DNA of 36,042 bases from JAOTYV01 sp041557595. GTDB taxonomy: Bacteria > Pseudomonadota > Alphaproteobacteria > UBA8366. This document shows, piece by piece, positions 8,580 to 16,652 of this stretch. The stretch spans positions 1 to 36,042 of the forward strand of contig JBFFGE010000021.1 of the NCBI GenBank assembly GCA_041557595.1, in the 5' to 3' direction. The notes beneath the pieces were generated by a model. The model was not told where the DNA came from. It saw only the letters and a program-made list of their open reading frames with translations, and did not search any database. Numbering within the stretch: the first letter of the stretch is position 1; each line of letters starts with the position of its first letter. The position numbers were made by a program, and so were the translations under genes.

Positions 8580-9020
8580 CTAGTCGCGATTCCGGTCTCG
8601 ACCCCGCTTTCTGTCCCTGTCATCGTCCCGGTCGTCGTCGCGACCTTTTTGCTTGCCCTTGTTTTTGTCGTTGTCCTTGTCGTTATCGGCGCGATCGCCT
8701 CGTCCATTGTTATCGCCGCCATTACCCGTTCCGGGCCCCGCTCCGCCCGTGTTGCCGCCGCCATTGCCATTATTGCCGCAATTGCCGTTGCCGTTCCCGG
8801 AGCCGCAATCACCCGAAGTGATTTTCGCTGTTTGTTCAAGGAGTTGGGCAGTCGAGTTAAATATCTGATAAACTTTCGACCCGAGTTCGCTGGCCGCGAC
8901 AATGACCAAAACGCCAATGATGCCGGCGAGCAACGCGCTCTCGATCGTCGCCGCGCCACAGCGGTCACGGGCCAAAGTTCTCAAATTGCCCGTTAAATAT
9001 GCTCGTAGAAACGTTTTCAT
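8580..9020 (-). CDS. Flp-type (type IVb) prepilin with a long charged low-complexity tail
   Basis: Protein of 146 residues. Residues 1-66 look like a Flp/Fap prepilin: a basic leader, a cleavage site after Gly22 (CG, then AATIES with Glu27 at the +5 position), and a hydrophobic helix of about 20 residues. Normal Flp pilins stop near 55-65 residues. This one continues with a Gly/Asn-rich stretch (about 70-107, with Cys72 and Cys81) and a tail of Asp, Arg, Lys and Asn (about 108-146), where acidic and basic residues alternate. GGTGA lies 8 bases before the ATG. No Tad/Cpa secretion genes are in the window. The opposite strand also shows a long frame, but that is a Val/Ile-rich mirror of the repetitive codons. 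Function of the tail is unknown; surface adhesion or mineral or polyanion binding are guesses. Confidence 0.75.
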   Translation of the reverse strand: MKTFLRAYLTGNLRTLARDRCGAATIESALLAGIIGVLVIVAASELGSKVYQIFNSTAQLLEQTAKITSGDCGSGNGNGNCGNNGNGGGNTGGAGPGTGNGGDNNGRGDRADNDKDNDKNKGKQKGRDDDRDDDRDRKRGRDRNRD

Positions 9021-9429
9021 TGATTTTTCACCAAGTAAATTTTGTTCACTACGATAGGTAATTCGAAATGGTTATTTAATTTTATACATAAATTTTCGAT
9101 GCAATTTCTATTAGTACTAAATGAATTTGGCCTTATTATTTAGTACGATGTACCCTTATCATATTTAGCTAGCCATATTGGGAGGCCTTCCGGCGCGGAA
9201 ACGGTTTTGATCCGATAGCCATCGACCGCCCGCCCGTTAAGCGGATGGTATCCCCGGCTATTTCGATCAAAACACCATCTGTGCCACACTGAGTGTGCGG
9301 GCCGAGCAATACGGCGTCGCCTGCAAGACCGGTTCGAACCGCCGGTTCCGGGTCACCGCATTCGTCCAAGGGAATGGCGGGGCGCACGCACATCGCGACC
9401 GACGATCACACTCACGGGGATTCCTGCCG
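9021..9429. other. A/T-rich intergenic region with an inverted repeat
   Basis: Bases 9021-9180 are markedly A/T-rich against a GC-rich background and should hold the promoter of the leftward pilin-like gene. A perfect 9-base inverted repeat (GTACTAAAT at 9114-9122, ATTTAGTAC at 9138-9146) overlaps a 10-base palindrome TTAGTACTAA at 9111-9120, about 95-125 bases before the pilin ATG. The right part (9181-9429) is GC-rich and leads to the alpha/beta hydrolase; I see no gene in it. Confidence 0.5.
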
Positions 9430-10362
9430 ATGACAACACAAAGCACCGCCGAAATCGTTGCCGAGGAACACTGGACGAAGAAGGGCGATGTGGATCTCTT
9501 CATGTTCCGGAAATACGCCCCCGATATCGGCGCGCCCGGCAAACGCCCGGTGCTCTTTCTCGTCCATGGATCGTCGCAGGCAGCGCGGACGAGCTACGAC
9601 CTGACCGTGCCCGGCCAGGACGAATACTCGCTGATGAACGTCTTCGCCGGTCGCGGCTTCGATGTCTGGACGATGGATCACGAAGGCTACGGGCGTTCCA
9701 GCCGGACGGACGGGTTTTCCTATATCCTGGACGGCGTCGAAGACCTCAAGGCGGCGATGCCCGTGGTGGAGAAGGCGACGGGGAAATCCAGCTTCGCGTT
9801 CTTCGGCACGTCTTCCGGCGCGCTGCGCGCCGGCGCATTCTGCAACGCCGTACCGGAGCGGGTGGAGCGGCTCGTCCTCTCGGCCTTCCCATGGACGGGG
9901 AAGGACGCGCCATCGCTGATCAAACGCCGCGAACGGCTCGCGGAATGGCAGGCGACGAACAGCCGCGAGGTCGGCGAGGAATATTTCCACAACATGTTCA
10001 CCCGCGACGTGGTCGGACTGACCGCGCCGGACCTGCCCGCCGCCGCGGCCGCAGCGGAAATGGCGAATGGCGGCGGCAGCGTGCCGAACGGCACCTATGT
10101 CGACATGTGCATCAACCTGCCGCTGGTCGATCCGATCAAAATCACCTGCCCGGTGCTGATTATCCGCGGCGACCATGACGGCATTACGACCGATGAAGAC
10201 AACGCGGCCTTCTATGCCGCGCTGCCGACCAAAGACAAACAAATGTCGATCCTGTCCGGGCAGGCCCACAACATGACGGTCGGCATCAACCGCCACCGGT
10301 TCTGGCATGTGCTCGGCGCGTTCCTGGAGATGCCCGACCGTGCGGACGACGGTGTGGTTTGA
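9430..10362 (+). CDS. alpha/beta hydrolase
   Basis: Alpha/beta-hydrolase-fold enzyme of 310 residues. Elements visible in order: HGSSQ oxyanion turn (46-50), the DHEGYGRSS loop (83-91), nucleophile elbow GTSSG with Ser128, the acidic residue in RGDHDG (Asp248 or Asp250) and the catalytic His280 in GQAHNM. No signal peptide, so cytoplasmic. The ATG at 9430 follows GGGGA; a frame opening upstream at 9295 has no family support. The fused CoA-transferase gene starts 42 bases downstream on the same strand, so the pair probably forms an operon in which the hydrolase releases an acid (from an ester, amide or thioester) and the transferase activates it. The true substrate is not known. Confidence 0.88.
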   Translation: MTTQSTAEIVAEEHWTKKGDVDLFMFRKYAPDIGAPGKRPVLFLVHGSSQAARTSYDLTVPGQDEYSLMNVFAGRGFDVWTMDHEGYGRSSRTDGFSYILDGVEDLKAAMPVVEKATGKSSFAFFGTSSGALRAGAFCNAVPERVERLVLSAFPWTGKDAPSLIKRRERLAEWQATNSREVGEEYFHNMFTRDVVGLTAPDLPAAAAAAEMANGGGSVPNGTYVDMCINLPLVDPIKITCPVLIIRGDHDGITTDEDNAAFYAALPTKDKQMSILSGQAHNMTVGINRHRFWHVLGAFLEMPDRADDGVV

Positions 10363-10404
10363 GAGAGTTTCAACGATTATAGCGACCAGGAGTTGGAAGG
10401 CGAC

Positions 10405-13011
10405 ATGGCGGCGAAAGAACAAAAATTGGAAGACTCGAAACGATCAGCGCTGCCCGGCGCATTGTCGGGAATCCGTGTCATCGAGCTGGCCGACGAGAAG
10501 GCGGAGTACTGTGGGTTGACCCTGGCGGGATTGGGCGCCGACGTCGTCAAGGTGGAGCCGCCCGGCGGCAGCCCGACGCGCCGCATCGGACCCTTCTACA
10601 AAGACCGGGAGGATCCCGAAGGCTCCCTGTTTTTCTGGCAGTACAACCGGGGCAAACGCTCGATCGAGTTGGATTTGAACCGGGACGAAGACCACAAGCG
10701 GTTCTGCACCTTATTGGCTTCAGCCGATGTTTTTCTCGACTCCACGCCGAAGGGCGCGCTCGACGCGCTGGGTCTCGGCGCGCAGGCGCTGGAAGAACGA
10801 TTCCCCGCTCTAATTCACGCGCGCGTCACCCCTTTCGGCGACCACGGTCCCTGGAGCGATTTCAAGGCTTCGGATCTGGTCCACCTCGCGCTGGGCGGCG
10901 TCATGATGAATTGCGGATACGACCCGGCCCCCGACGGAACCTATGACCTGCCGCCCATCGCGCCACAAATGTGGCACGCCTATCACGTCGCCGGCGAACA
11001 GCTCGGCATGGCGATCCTCGCGGCGTTGATCTTCCGTTTCCGCACGGGCACCGGCCAGCAAGTCTCCTGCGCGATCCATGAGGCGGTGGCGAAATGCACC
11101 GAAGTCGATTTGATGTCCTGGGTCATGCGGCGCTCGCCGGTGCTGCGTCAGACCTGCCGCCATGCCCGCGAAACGATCTCGCCGCATCCCACGATTGCGC
11201 ATACGAAAGACGGGCGCTGGGTCATGGCGAGCCTCGGCACCCGGCCGGGCGATGGGGACCGGCTCATCGAACTGCTCGAGCGCTATGGCATCGAGTCCGG
11301 CCTGGACCCGGAAAAGAGCGATATCTCGAAGGGCGGACGCTTTGTCCCGGGAACCGGGCCAATACAGGAAAAACGCGATCTCGCCATGGAGGCCATGCAG
11401 CGCTTCGTGCGGTGCTTTACCTATGAAAACCTGCCATGGCGGGAGGCGCAGGAACTCGGCATGCTGTGGGCGCCGCTCCGCAAACCGCACGAGAATGCGC
11501 TGGACCCCCATTGGCTCGCGCGCGAGAGCTGCACCGATATCGAGCATCCCGAACTGGGCCGGTCCTTCCGCTATGCGACGAGCAAATGGATCGGCACCGC
11601 GACCGCCTGGTCGCCGGGACGGCGCGCGCCGCGCCTGAACGAAGACGCGGACACCGTGGACACGCCACGGCCGAGCCCCTCGCCCGTGATCGGGTCGAAC
11701 GCCGATGCGACACGGACCGGCCAACCGTCGAAACGCGGCAAGCCCTTCGCGCTCGACGGCATCCGTATTCTTGACTTCACCTGGTTCCTGGCGTCCGCCG
11801 GGGGCACGCGCTTCATGAGCGCCTTCGGCGCGGAGAGCCTCAAGGTCGAGCTGAAGAGTCATCCGGATACCCGCATGGCCTCGATGGCCCCGGTCGGCGG
11901 GCGCGAAGCACGGGAAAAAGCGACCGCGCCGCTGAAAGGCGTCACCGATCCCGATATGGGCGGGCAATTCAACAACAAGAACCCCGGCAAACGCGGGATA
12001 TCGCTCAACGTCCGGCATCCGAAAGGGCTGGAGATCGCCCGCAGGCTGGTGGCGATGTCCGATATCGTCGCCGAAGGATTCTCGCCCGGCGTGCTGGACA
12101 GCTGGGGGCTGGGCTACGATACCCTGAGAGAGATAAAACCGGACATCATCTACGTACAGCAATCCGGCATGGGCGCGCAGGGAAAATACGGACGCTTCCG
12201 CACCGTCGGCCCGATTGCCAACTCCTTCTCGGGCCTCTCCGAAATGTCGGGGTTGCCCGAACCGGCGATGCCCGCAGGCTGGGGCTACTCGTACCTGGAC
12301 TGGATGGGCGCGTATAGCTTCGCGCTCGCCATGCTCAGTGCGGTGTTCCATCGCGACCGCACCGGCGAAGGTCAATGGATCGACGCCTCGCAGACCGAGG
12401 TCGGCCTCTTTATCAACGGCACGACGCTGCTCGATTGGTCGGCGAACGGCCGCGTCTGGTCGCGCACCGGCAACCGGTCGCCGGACAAGCCCGCGGCGCC
12501 GCATGGCGCCTATCCCTGCGCGGGAACGGATCGCTGGATCGCCATCGCCTGCTTCGACGATGCGGAATGGCGCGCGCTGACGGAGATTGCGCAACGGCCC
12601 GATTGGGCGGCGGACGACCGCTTTGCCGATCTCGCGGGCCGGCTCGCCAATCAGGACGCGCTCGATGCGCTGGTTGGCTCGTGGACCCGGTCATGCGATG
12701 CACGCCAATTGATGAACACGCTGCAACGGGCCGGCGTGCCGGCGGGTGTCTGTCAGACCACCGAAGACCGCTGCGACAACGACCCGCAACTGGCCGCGCT
12801 CGAATGGCTGACCGAGGTCACCGGGACCAAGATCGGCCGCTGGCCGGTGGCCGAAGTACCGGTCAAGCTGAGCGAAAGCCCGGCCTATGCCGGCGGGCGT
12901 ATCGACCGCGGCGCGCCCTGCTACGGCGAGGACAACGAGTATGTCTATGGCGAGCTGCTCGGCATGTCGACGAAGGAGATCAAGGAGCTGGCCGCCGACG
13001 GCGTGTTCTAG
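10405..13011 (+). CDS. two-domain class III (CaiB/BaiF) CoA-transferase fusion
   Basis: Large protein of 868 residues made of two CaiB/BaiF domains: domain 1 about 15-410, a Pro/Ser-rich linker about 415-450, domain 2 about 453-860. These enzymes move CoA between carboxylic acids through an enzyme-bound acyl-Asp. Domain 2 carries the expected Asp632 (YSYLDWMGAY). The matching position in domain 1, found by counting back 20 residues from the shared RTG motif, is Tyr193 (HAYHVAG), so domain 1 appears catalytically dead. The layout resembles DddD, another two-domain CaiB protein with its active Asp in the C-terminal half, and the two-subunit BbsEF transferases. ATG 10405 sits 5 bases after GGAAGG; a TTG 12 bases upstream is less likely. 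It follows the alpha/beta hydrolase by 42 bases. Confidence 0.9.
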   Translation: MAAKEQKLEDSKRSALPGALSGIRVIELADEKAEYCGLTLAGLGADVVKVEPPGGSPTRRIGPFYKDREDPEGSLFFWQYNRGKRSIELDLNRDEDHKRFCTLLASADVFLDSTPKGALDALGLGAQALEERFPALIHARVTPFGDHGPWSDFKASDLVHLALGGVMMNCGYDPAPDGTYDLPPIAPQMWHAYHVAGEQLGMAILAALIFRFRTGTGQQVSCAIHEAVAKCTEVDLMSWVMRRSPVLRQTCRHARETISPHPTIAHTKDGRWVMASLGTRPGDGDRLIELLERYGIESGLDPEKSDISKGGRFVPGTGPIQEKRDLAMEAMQRFVRCFTYENLPWREAQELGMLWAPLRKPHENALDPHWLARESCTDIEHPELGRSFRYATSKWIGTATAWSPGRRAPRLNEDADTVDTPRPSPSPVIGSNADATRTGQPSKRGKPFALDGIRILDFTWFLASAGGTRFMSAFGAESLKVELKSHPDTRMASMAPVGGREAREKATAPLKGVTDPDMGGQFNNKNPGKRGISLNVRHPKGLEIARRLVAMSDIVAEGFSPGVLDSWGLGYDTLREIKPDIIYVQQSGMGAQGKYGRFRTVGPIANSFSGLSEMSGLPEPAMPAGWGYSYLDWMGAYSFALAMLSAVFHRDRTGEGQWIDASQTEVGLFINGTTLLDWSANGRVWSRTGNRSPDKPAAPHGAYPCAGTDRWIAIACFDDAEWRALTEIAQRPDWAADDRFADLAGRLANQDALDALVGSWTRSCDARQLMNTLQRAGVPAGVCQTTEDRCDNDPQLAALEWLTEVTGTKIGRWPVAEVPVKLSESPAYAGGRIDRGAPCYGEDNEYVYGELLGMSTKEIKELAADGVF

Positions 13012-13114
13012 AGCAAATTCCGAGCGAACCGAAACGGTTCGCGACGACGTATTTGCGTAAAAACCAAGAGATAGACCATTTCATATGAGTCAAATTAAAC
13101 AAGAAATGGTCTAG
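13009..13114. repeat. intergenic palindromic repeat element, RIME-like
   Basis: A mosaic of two hairpins begins at the stop codon of the CoA-transferase and ends just before the stop of the convergent thiolase-like gene. Hairpin 1: GCGAACCG (13024-13031), AAA loop, CGGTTCGC (13035-13042). Hairpin 2: TAGACCATTTC (13072-13082) and GAAATGGTCTA (13103-13113) around a 20-base A/T-rich loop. The outer ends are also partly inverted (CTAGAG at the left, GGTCTAG at the right). This layout is that of the intergenic mosaic repeats I recall from alphaproteobacteria. It may also end both transcripts. Confidence 0.65.
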
Positions 13115-13123
13115 CCCGCCCTT

Positions 13124-14308
13124 CTAATACGGGTCGCCGACGAAGATGAAGGTCGTGCCCGTCACGATGGGCGCGCTGGCGCCGACGAAGGAGACGTTGG
13201 CGCCCTTTACCTGACGGCTTCCCGCCCGGCCCGAGGCCTGCAGCGCGCCTTCGATGATATGCCACAGGCCGTGAATCCGTCCGGTGCCGAGGCTGCCGCC
13301 GAACGTGTTTAGCGGCAACTCCCCGTCGAGTTCCATCCGTCCGTCCTGGATAAAGTCCAGCGCCTCGCCCTCGCCGCAGAAGCCGTAGGATTCCAGGCCA
13401 TAGATCACCGACGCTGAAAAGCCGTCATAAATCTGCGCCACGTCGACATCCTTGGGCGTGAAGCCGGACCGTTCCCAGGTCAGTTTGGCGGAACTGCTGC
13501 CACCCTCCATATAGCTGCTCAGGCTGCCGATCCGGCCCGCCACCTCGAAATGCAACCGCTGCCCGTAGCCCGCGAGATAGGCCGGCGTCGGCTTGAGGTC
13601 CTTTGCCCGGTCGGCGGTGGTCAGCACGATCGCGACCGCGCCCTGCACCGGGATGTCGCAATCGAACAGGCAGAACGGATAGGCGACCATCCGCGACGCC
13701 AGATAGTCTTCCTTGGTCAATTCGGTGCCGTAGAAATAGGCGTGCGGATTATGCTGCGTGTGCCGGCGCTGCGTCACCGCGAGCGTCGCCATCTTCTCGC
13801 GATCCTGATTGTGCGTTTCGAGCCAGCGGGTGTAGGCGACCGCCATGCCCTGGCCCGGACCGCCGAAGCCGAAGGGCGCGGTGAACTGGGTCGCGCCGCG
13901 CGCCTCGGCGCCCGGTAGATTCTGATAGGTGCCGCGCGGATTGTGCATCGCCCGCCACACCACAACGTATTTGCAGACACCGGCCAGCAGCGCATTGGTC
14001 GCCTGCTGCACCGCGCCGCCGATATTCGTCGTGCCGACCTGAATATGCCAGGTCAGGTTGGGCAGCTTCAGCATCGCCATCATGCAGTTGACCGAAACGA
14101 CGGAGATGCCGTCCACTTCCGCATGCCCGGTCGCCGGCAATTCCGGATAGGTCGACAGCCCGTCGATATCGGACATCTCGAGCCCCGAATCGGCAACCGC
14201 CCCTTTCACCGCCTCCAGGGCGTGCGCGGCCAAAGGAATCTCCGCCGACCGAGAGACTTTCGAGTAACCCACGCCGCTGACGGCGATCTTGCATCGATTT
14301 TCCCACAT
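13124..14308 (-). CDS. thiolase-like / lipid-transfer protein (Ltp2-type aldolase candidate)
   Basis: Thiolase-fold protein of 394 residues, SCP-x/lipid-transfer type. The usual nucleophilic Cys of thiolases is absent: the segment reads QVGTTNIGGAVQ, with Thr94 where Cys is expected. The C-terminal catalytic region has IYDGFS (Tyr294) and NTFGGSLGTGRIHG (His346). It cannot act as a normal thiolase. Adjacent genes tell more: a DUF35 OB-fold protein lies 14 bases upstream on the same strand. Ltp2-DUF35 pairs in steroid side-chain degradation are retro-aldolases that cleave beta-hydroxyacyl-CoAs, using tyrosines instead of Cys. I infer that this pair forms an analogous complex on an unknown acyl-CoA. 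The assignment as family member is firm; the aldolase function is an inference. Confidence 0.88.
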   Translation of the reverse strand: MWENRCKIAVSGVGYSKVSRSAEIPLAAHALEAVKGAVADSGLEMSDIDGLSTYPELPATGHAEVDGISVVSVNCMMAMLKLPNLTWHIQVGTTNIGGAVQQATNALLAGVCKYVVVWRAMHNPRGTYQNLPGAEARGATQFTAPFGFGGPGQGMAVAYTRWLETHNQDREKMATLAVTQRRHTQHNPHAYFYGTELTKEDYLASRMVAYPFCLFDCDIPVQGAVAIVLTTADRAKDLKPTPAYLAGYGQRLHFEVAGRIGSLSSYMEGGSSSAKLTWERSGFTPKDVDVAQIYDGFSASVIYGLESYGFCGEGEALDFIQDGRMELDGELPLNTFGGSLGTGRIHGLWHIIEGALQASGRAGSRQVKGANVSFVGASAPIVTGTTFIFVGDPY

Positions 14309-14322
14309 GTGGTGGCGCTCCC

Positions 14323-14757
14323 CTATTCGGCTGCCAAACGGAACAATGGCAACGTGATGTCATCGTTCAGCGGCTCGAAGACCACCTCGACACGGCGCCC
14401 GACCTTGGCCTCGGTATACGGCGCATCGAGCAAATTGCCCGCCATGAGCGCGCCCGGTGCGTCGTCCAGTTCGACGATAATGCTGGCGTATGGAACGGCG
14501 CCGGCAAATCGCTTGTCCCCGTCGTGATACATGATGGTGTAGGCGTAGATCGTACCCGTACCGCCGACCGGCTCGAATTTCAGGTCGATGGACATGCAAT
14601 TCACGCAGGTGGGATACGGCGGATGCTGAAAATGCCCGCAGCTCTGACAGCGTTGCAGTTCCAGCGATTCCCGCTTGGCCGCGTCCCAGAAGGGCTTGGT
14701 CCACTGGTCCGGGACGGGAACGGGCCGCGTCACCTTGCTCCAATCGCTCATGCGCAT
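14323..14757 (-). CDS. DUF35 Zn-ribbon / OB-fold acyl-CoA-associated protein
   Basis: Protein of 144 residues with a rubredoxin-like zinc ribbon (Cys37, Cys40, Cys51, Cys54 in RCQSCG and CVNC) followed by an OB-fold (about 62-140). DUF35 proteins are acyl-CoA-binding partners of thiolase-like enzymes, needed for activity or stability. The pattern EPVGGTGTIYAYTIM and the PYASIIVELDD strand are typical. The start at 14757 (MRMSDW) or 14751 (MSDW) cannot be separated. It leads a two-gene unit with the Cys-less thiolase-like gene. Together they are the best candidate in the window for a C-C cleaving aldolase. Confidence 0.9.
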   Translation of the reverse strand: MRMSDWSKVTRPVPVPDQWTKPFWDAAKRESLELQRCQSCGHFQHPPYPTCVNCMSIDLKFEPVGGTGTIYAYTIMYHDGDKRFAGAVPYASIIVELDDAPGALMAGNLLDAPYTEAKVGRRVEVVFEPLNDDITLPLFRLAAE

Positions 14758-14859
14758 CGCCTCTCGCTGTCGGTTCGGACTCCAAACCTACACCGCCATC
14801 GCAAGCACGGACAATGTGGGCCGGCATTTGTATTGCGAGGGCGGCGTTCGACCCGACCG

Positions 14860-16068
14860 TCAAGCGCGGTCGTCGCGCAACCGGCAAGCGAAGACTACGG
14901 CGAGGACGCCGCCGAGCCCGAGCGTGGCGAAGGCCGCCCCCCAGACCAGCGTCTCGCTCGCGTGGCCCGCGCGCAGCGTGTCGATCACCAAACCGGCCAC
15001 GACGGGCGCGATTCCCGCCGACACGAATCCGACCAGCGCGCGCACCGCGAGCACCGCGCCGAGGCAGGACGGCTCGACGCTTTCGGCAATCGCCGTCGAT
15101 AGAACCGGGGAATCGCCGATCGCGAAAAAGGAATAGAAGATCACCAGCGTCGCGACGAGATAGGGCGAAACCGATACGAACCAGCCAACGCCGAACGAAA
15201 ACCCGGCGGCGATCGCCGCGACCCAGATCAGAACCGAACGGCGGCCCAGCCGGTCCGACAATCGGCCCATCGTATAGGCCGCGAACGCGCCGCAGAGATG
15301 CAGGACCGTAATGAAATAGGCGCTCCATTGCGTCGCCACGGCCGTCGTCGCCCCGGTCAACACGAAGCTCGCGGCAATGAAGGCCGGCGCCCAGGTCCAC
15401 ATGCCGATCAATTCCCAATTGTGCGACGTGTATCCCGCCAGCAGCTGCCGGGCATTGCGGTTGCGCCGAAGTTCGCGCCAGACGCCGCTTTCCGGTCGGC
15501 GCGGATGAATGATGTTGGGCAAGGGCGCAATCGCCGCGACCAATATCACGGTCCCAACCACCGGTAAGAGACCGGTGACCATAAAGGCCAGCTTCCAACC
15601 CGAGATTCCGATCGACACCCCCGTCGCGCCGATGGAGGCGGCATAGCCGATCGAGGTCGATGCGATCAGCCAGCCGATCGCCGCACCAAGCTTTTCGCGC
15701 GGGGAATTCTCGCGGAACAACACGATCAAGGGTGTATAGACGCCACCCTGGAACAGGCCGACCAGGCTGTAGAAGATCAAACTGGAAAGGAAATCATTTG
15801 CGAAGAACGCGAAGGCGGCGCAGGCGGCGGCGGTCGTCCAGGCGGAAATGAGGACCGACCGTTTCGCCCCGATGTAATCGCCGAGCCAGGAGAAAGCCAG
15901 CAACGACACCGCGTAACTGAAAAAAAACCCGGACGCGACCATGCCGACCCTGGCCGCCCCGATGCCCCATTCCTCGATCAGCAACGGGATGCACCCGGCG
16001 ACCGTCACGAAAGGCAAGAACAGGAAAATTCGTGCAACGAAAATCCAGAATATGGTGCGATGGTTCAT
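14860..16068 (-). CDS. major facilitator superfamily transporter
   Basis: Inner-membrane permease of 402 residues with about 12 hydrophobic helices. The MFS motif A appears in the loop after helix 2 (WLGDYIGAKRSVL) and again in the second half (GRLSDRLGRRSVL), marking the two six-helix bundles. No binding-protein or specificity motif is evident. It is on the same strand as, and 102 bases upstream of, the DUF35/thiolase-like pair, so it may import the substrate of that pathway. Family membership is clear, substrate unknown. Confidence 0.9.
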   Translation of the reverse strand: MNHRTIFWIFVARIFLFLPFVTVAGCIPLLIEEWGIGAARVGMVASGFFFSYAVSLLAFSWLGDYIGAKRSVLISAWTTAAACAAFAFFANDFLSSLIFYSLVGLFQGGVYTPLIVLFRENSPREKLGAAIGWLIASTSIGYAASIGATGVSIGISGWKLAFMVTGLLPVVGTVILVAAIAPLPNIIHPRRPESGVWRELRRNRNARQLLAGYTSHNWELIGMWTWAPAFIAASFVLTGATTAVATQWSAYFITVLHLCGAFAAYTMGRLSDRLGRRSVLIWVAAIAAGFSFGVGWFVSVSPYLVATLVIFYSFFAIGDSPVLSTAIAESVEPSCLGAVLAVRALVGFVSAGIAPVVAGLVIDTLRAGHASETLVWGAAFATLGLGGVLAVVFACRLRDDRA

Positions 16069-16196
16069 GAAGAGTTGTCGTGCGGTGCCAGCGGAAGCGC
16101 GACCCTAACACGAAAGGAATGCCGGCGGGGATGGCTATGACCGCGCGCGGCCAACGCGACCCGCAACGCCGCACACCGCGCGCCCGCCCGCCCTGT

Positions 16197-16652
16197 TCAA
16201 TCGGGCTGCTTGTCGATCCAGTTCAGCGTATTCGGCGCGCCGCCATTCGCCATCGTCTGCATCACCACCGTCAGCTTCGATTTCAGTTCTTGCAGCGTGA
16301 ACGGCTTTGCCAGGAAACCGGAAACCCCGGCCGCCTTCGCTTCAAGAACCGTTTGCTGACGGGCCACCCCCGTCACCATGAGAAACGGATACGCCGGCTG
16401 CATGACCCGGGTCTGCCGCAGCAATTGCATGCCGTCCAGATGCGGCATGCACAAATCGCACAGGATGAGATTGATAGGGCTGACGTCGACGGCGTCGTAG
16501 AGCAATTTCAGCGCGTGTTTGCCGTCCGGGGCGGTGTAGATCTGACCGACCCCGATCCGCTTGAGCATGGCCGTCACGACTTTCAGGAACGCACTGTTGT
16601 CGTCCACGATTAAAATCCGGAGCCCCGCAAGGGCGGTTTCTTCTTCACGCAT
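16197..16652 (-). CDS. single-domain response regulator (CheY-like receiver)
   Basis: Receiver protein of 151 residues without an output domain. All phosphorylation residues are present: the acidic pair Asp17-Asp18 (IVDDNS), the phospho-acceptor Asp66 (LILCDLCMP), Thr94 (MVTG) and Lys116 (AKPF). The last ~25 residues are an unstructured tail ending NWIDKQPD. Such proteins relay signals by protein-protein contact, as CheY or Spo0F do. No histidine kinase or chemotaxis gene is nearby, so the partner is elsewhere in the genome. A CAGTGATTGCGGTCAC element lies 55 bases upstream of its start, in the promoter region. Confidence 0.92.
   Translation of the reverse strand: MREEETALAGLRILIVDDNSAFLKVVTAMLKRIGVGQIYTAPDGKHALKLLYDAVDVSPINLILCDLCMPHLDGMQLLRQTRVMQPAYPFLMVTGVARQQTVLEAKAAGVSGFLAKPFTLQELKSKLTVVMQTMANGGAPNTLNWIDKQPD

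Noticed and set aside
8535..8996. Rightward Val/Ile-rich frame that looks like a membrane protein
   Set aside because: It is the mirror of the Asp/Asn/Gly-rich pilin tail: GAC, GAT and AAC codons read backward give GTC, ATC and GTT. The leftward frame has a prepilin signature and a ribosome site.
10810..12594. 594-codon leftward frame
   Set aside because: Antisense to the two-domain CoA-transferase, which has clear family motifs; the long frame is a product of high GC in the third codon position.
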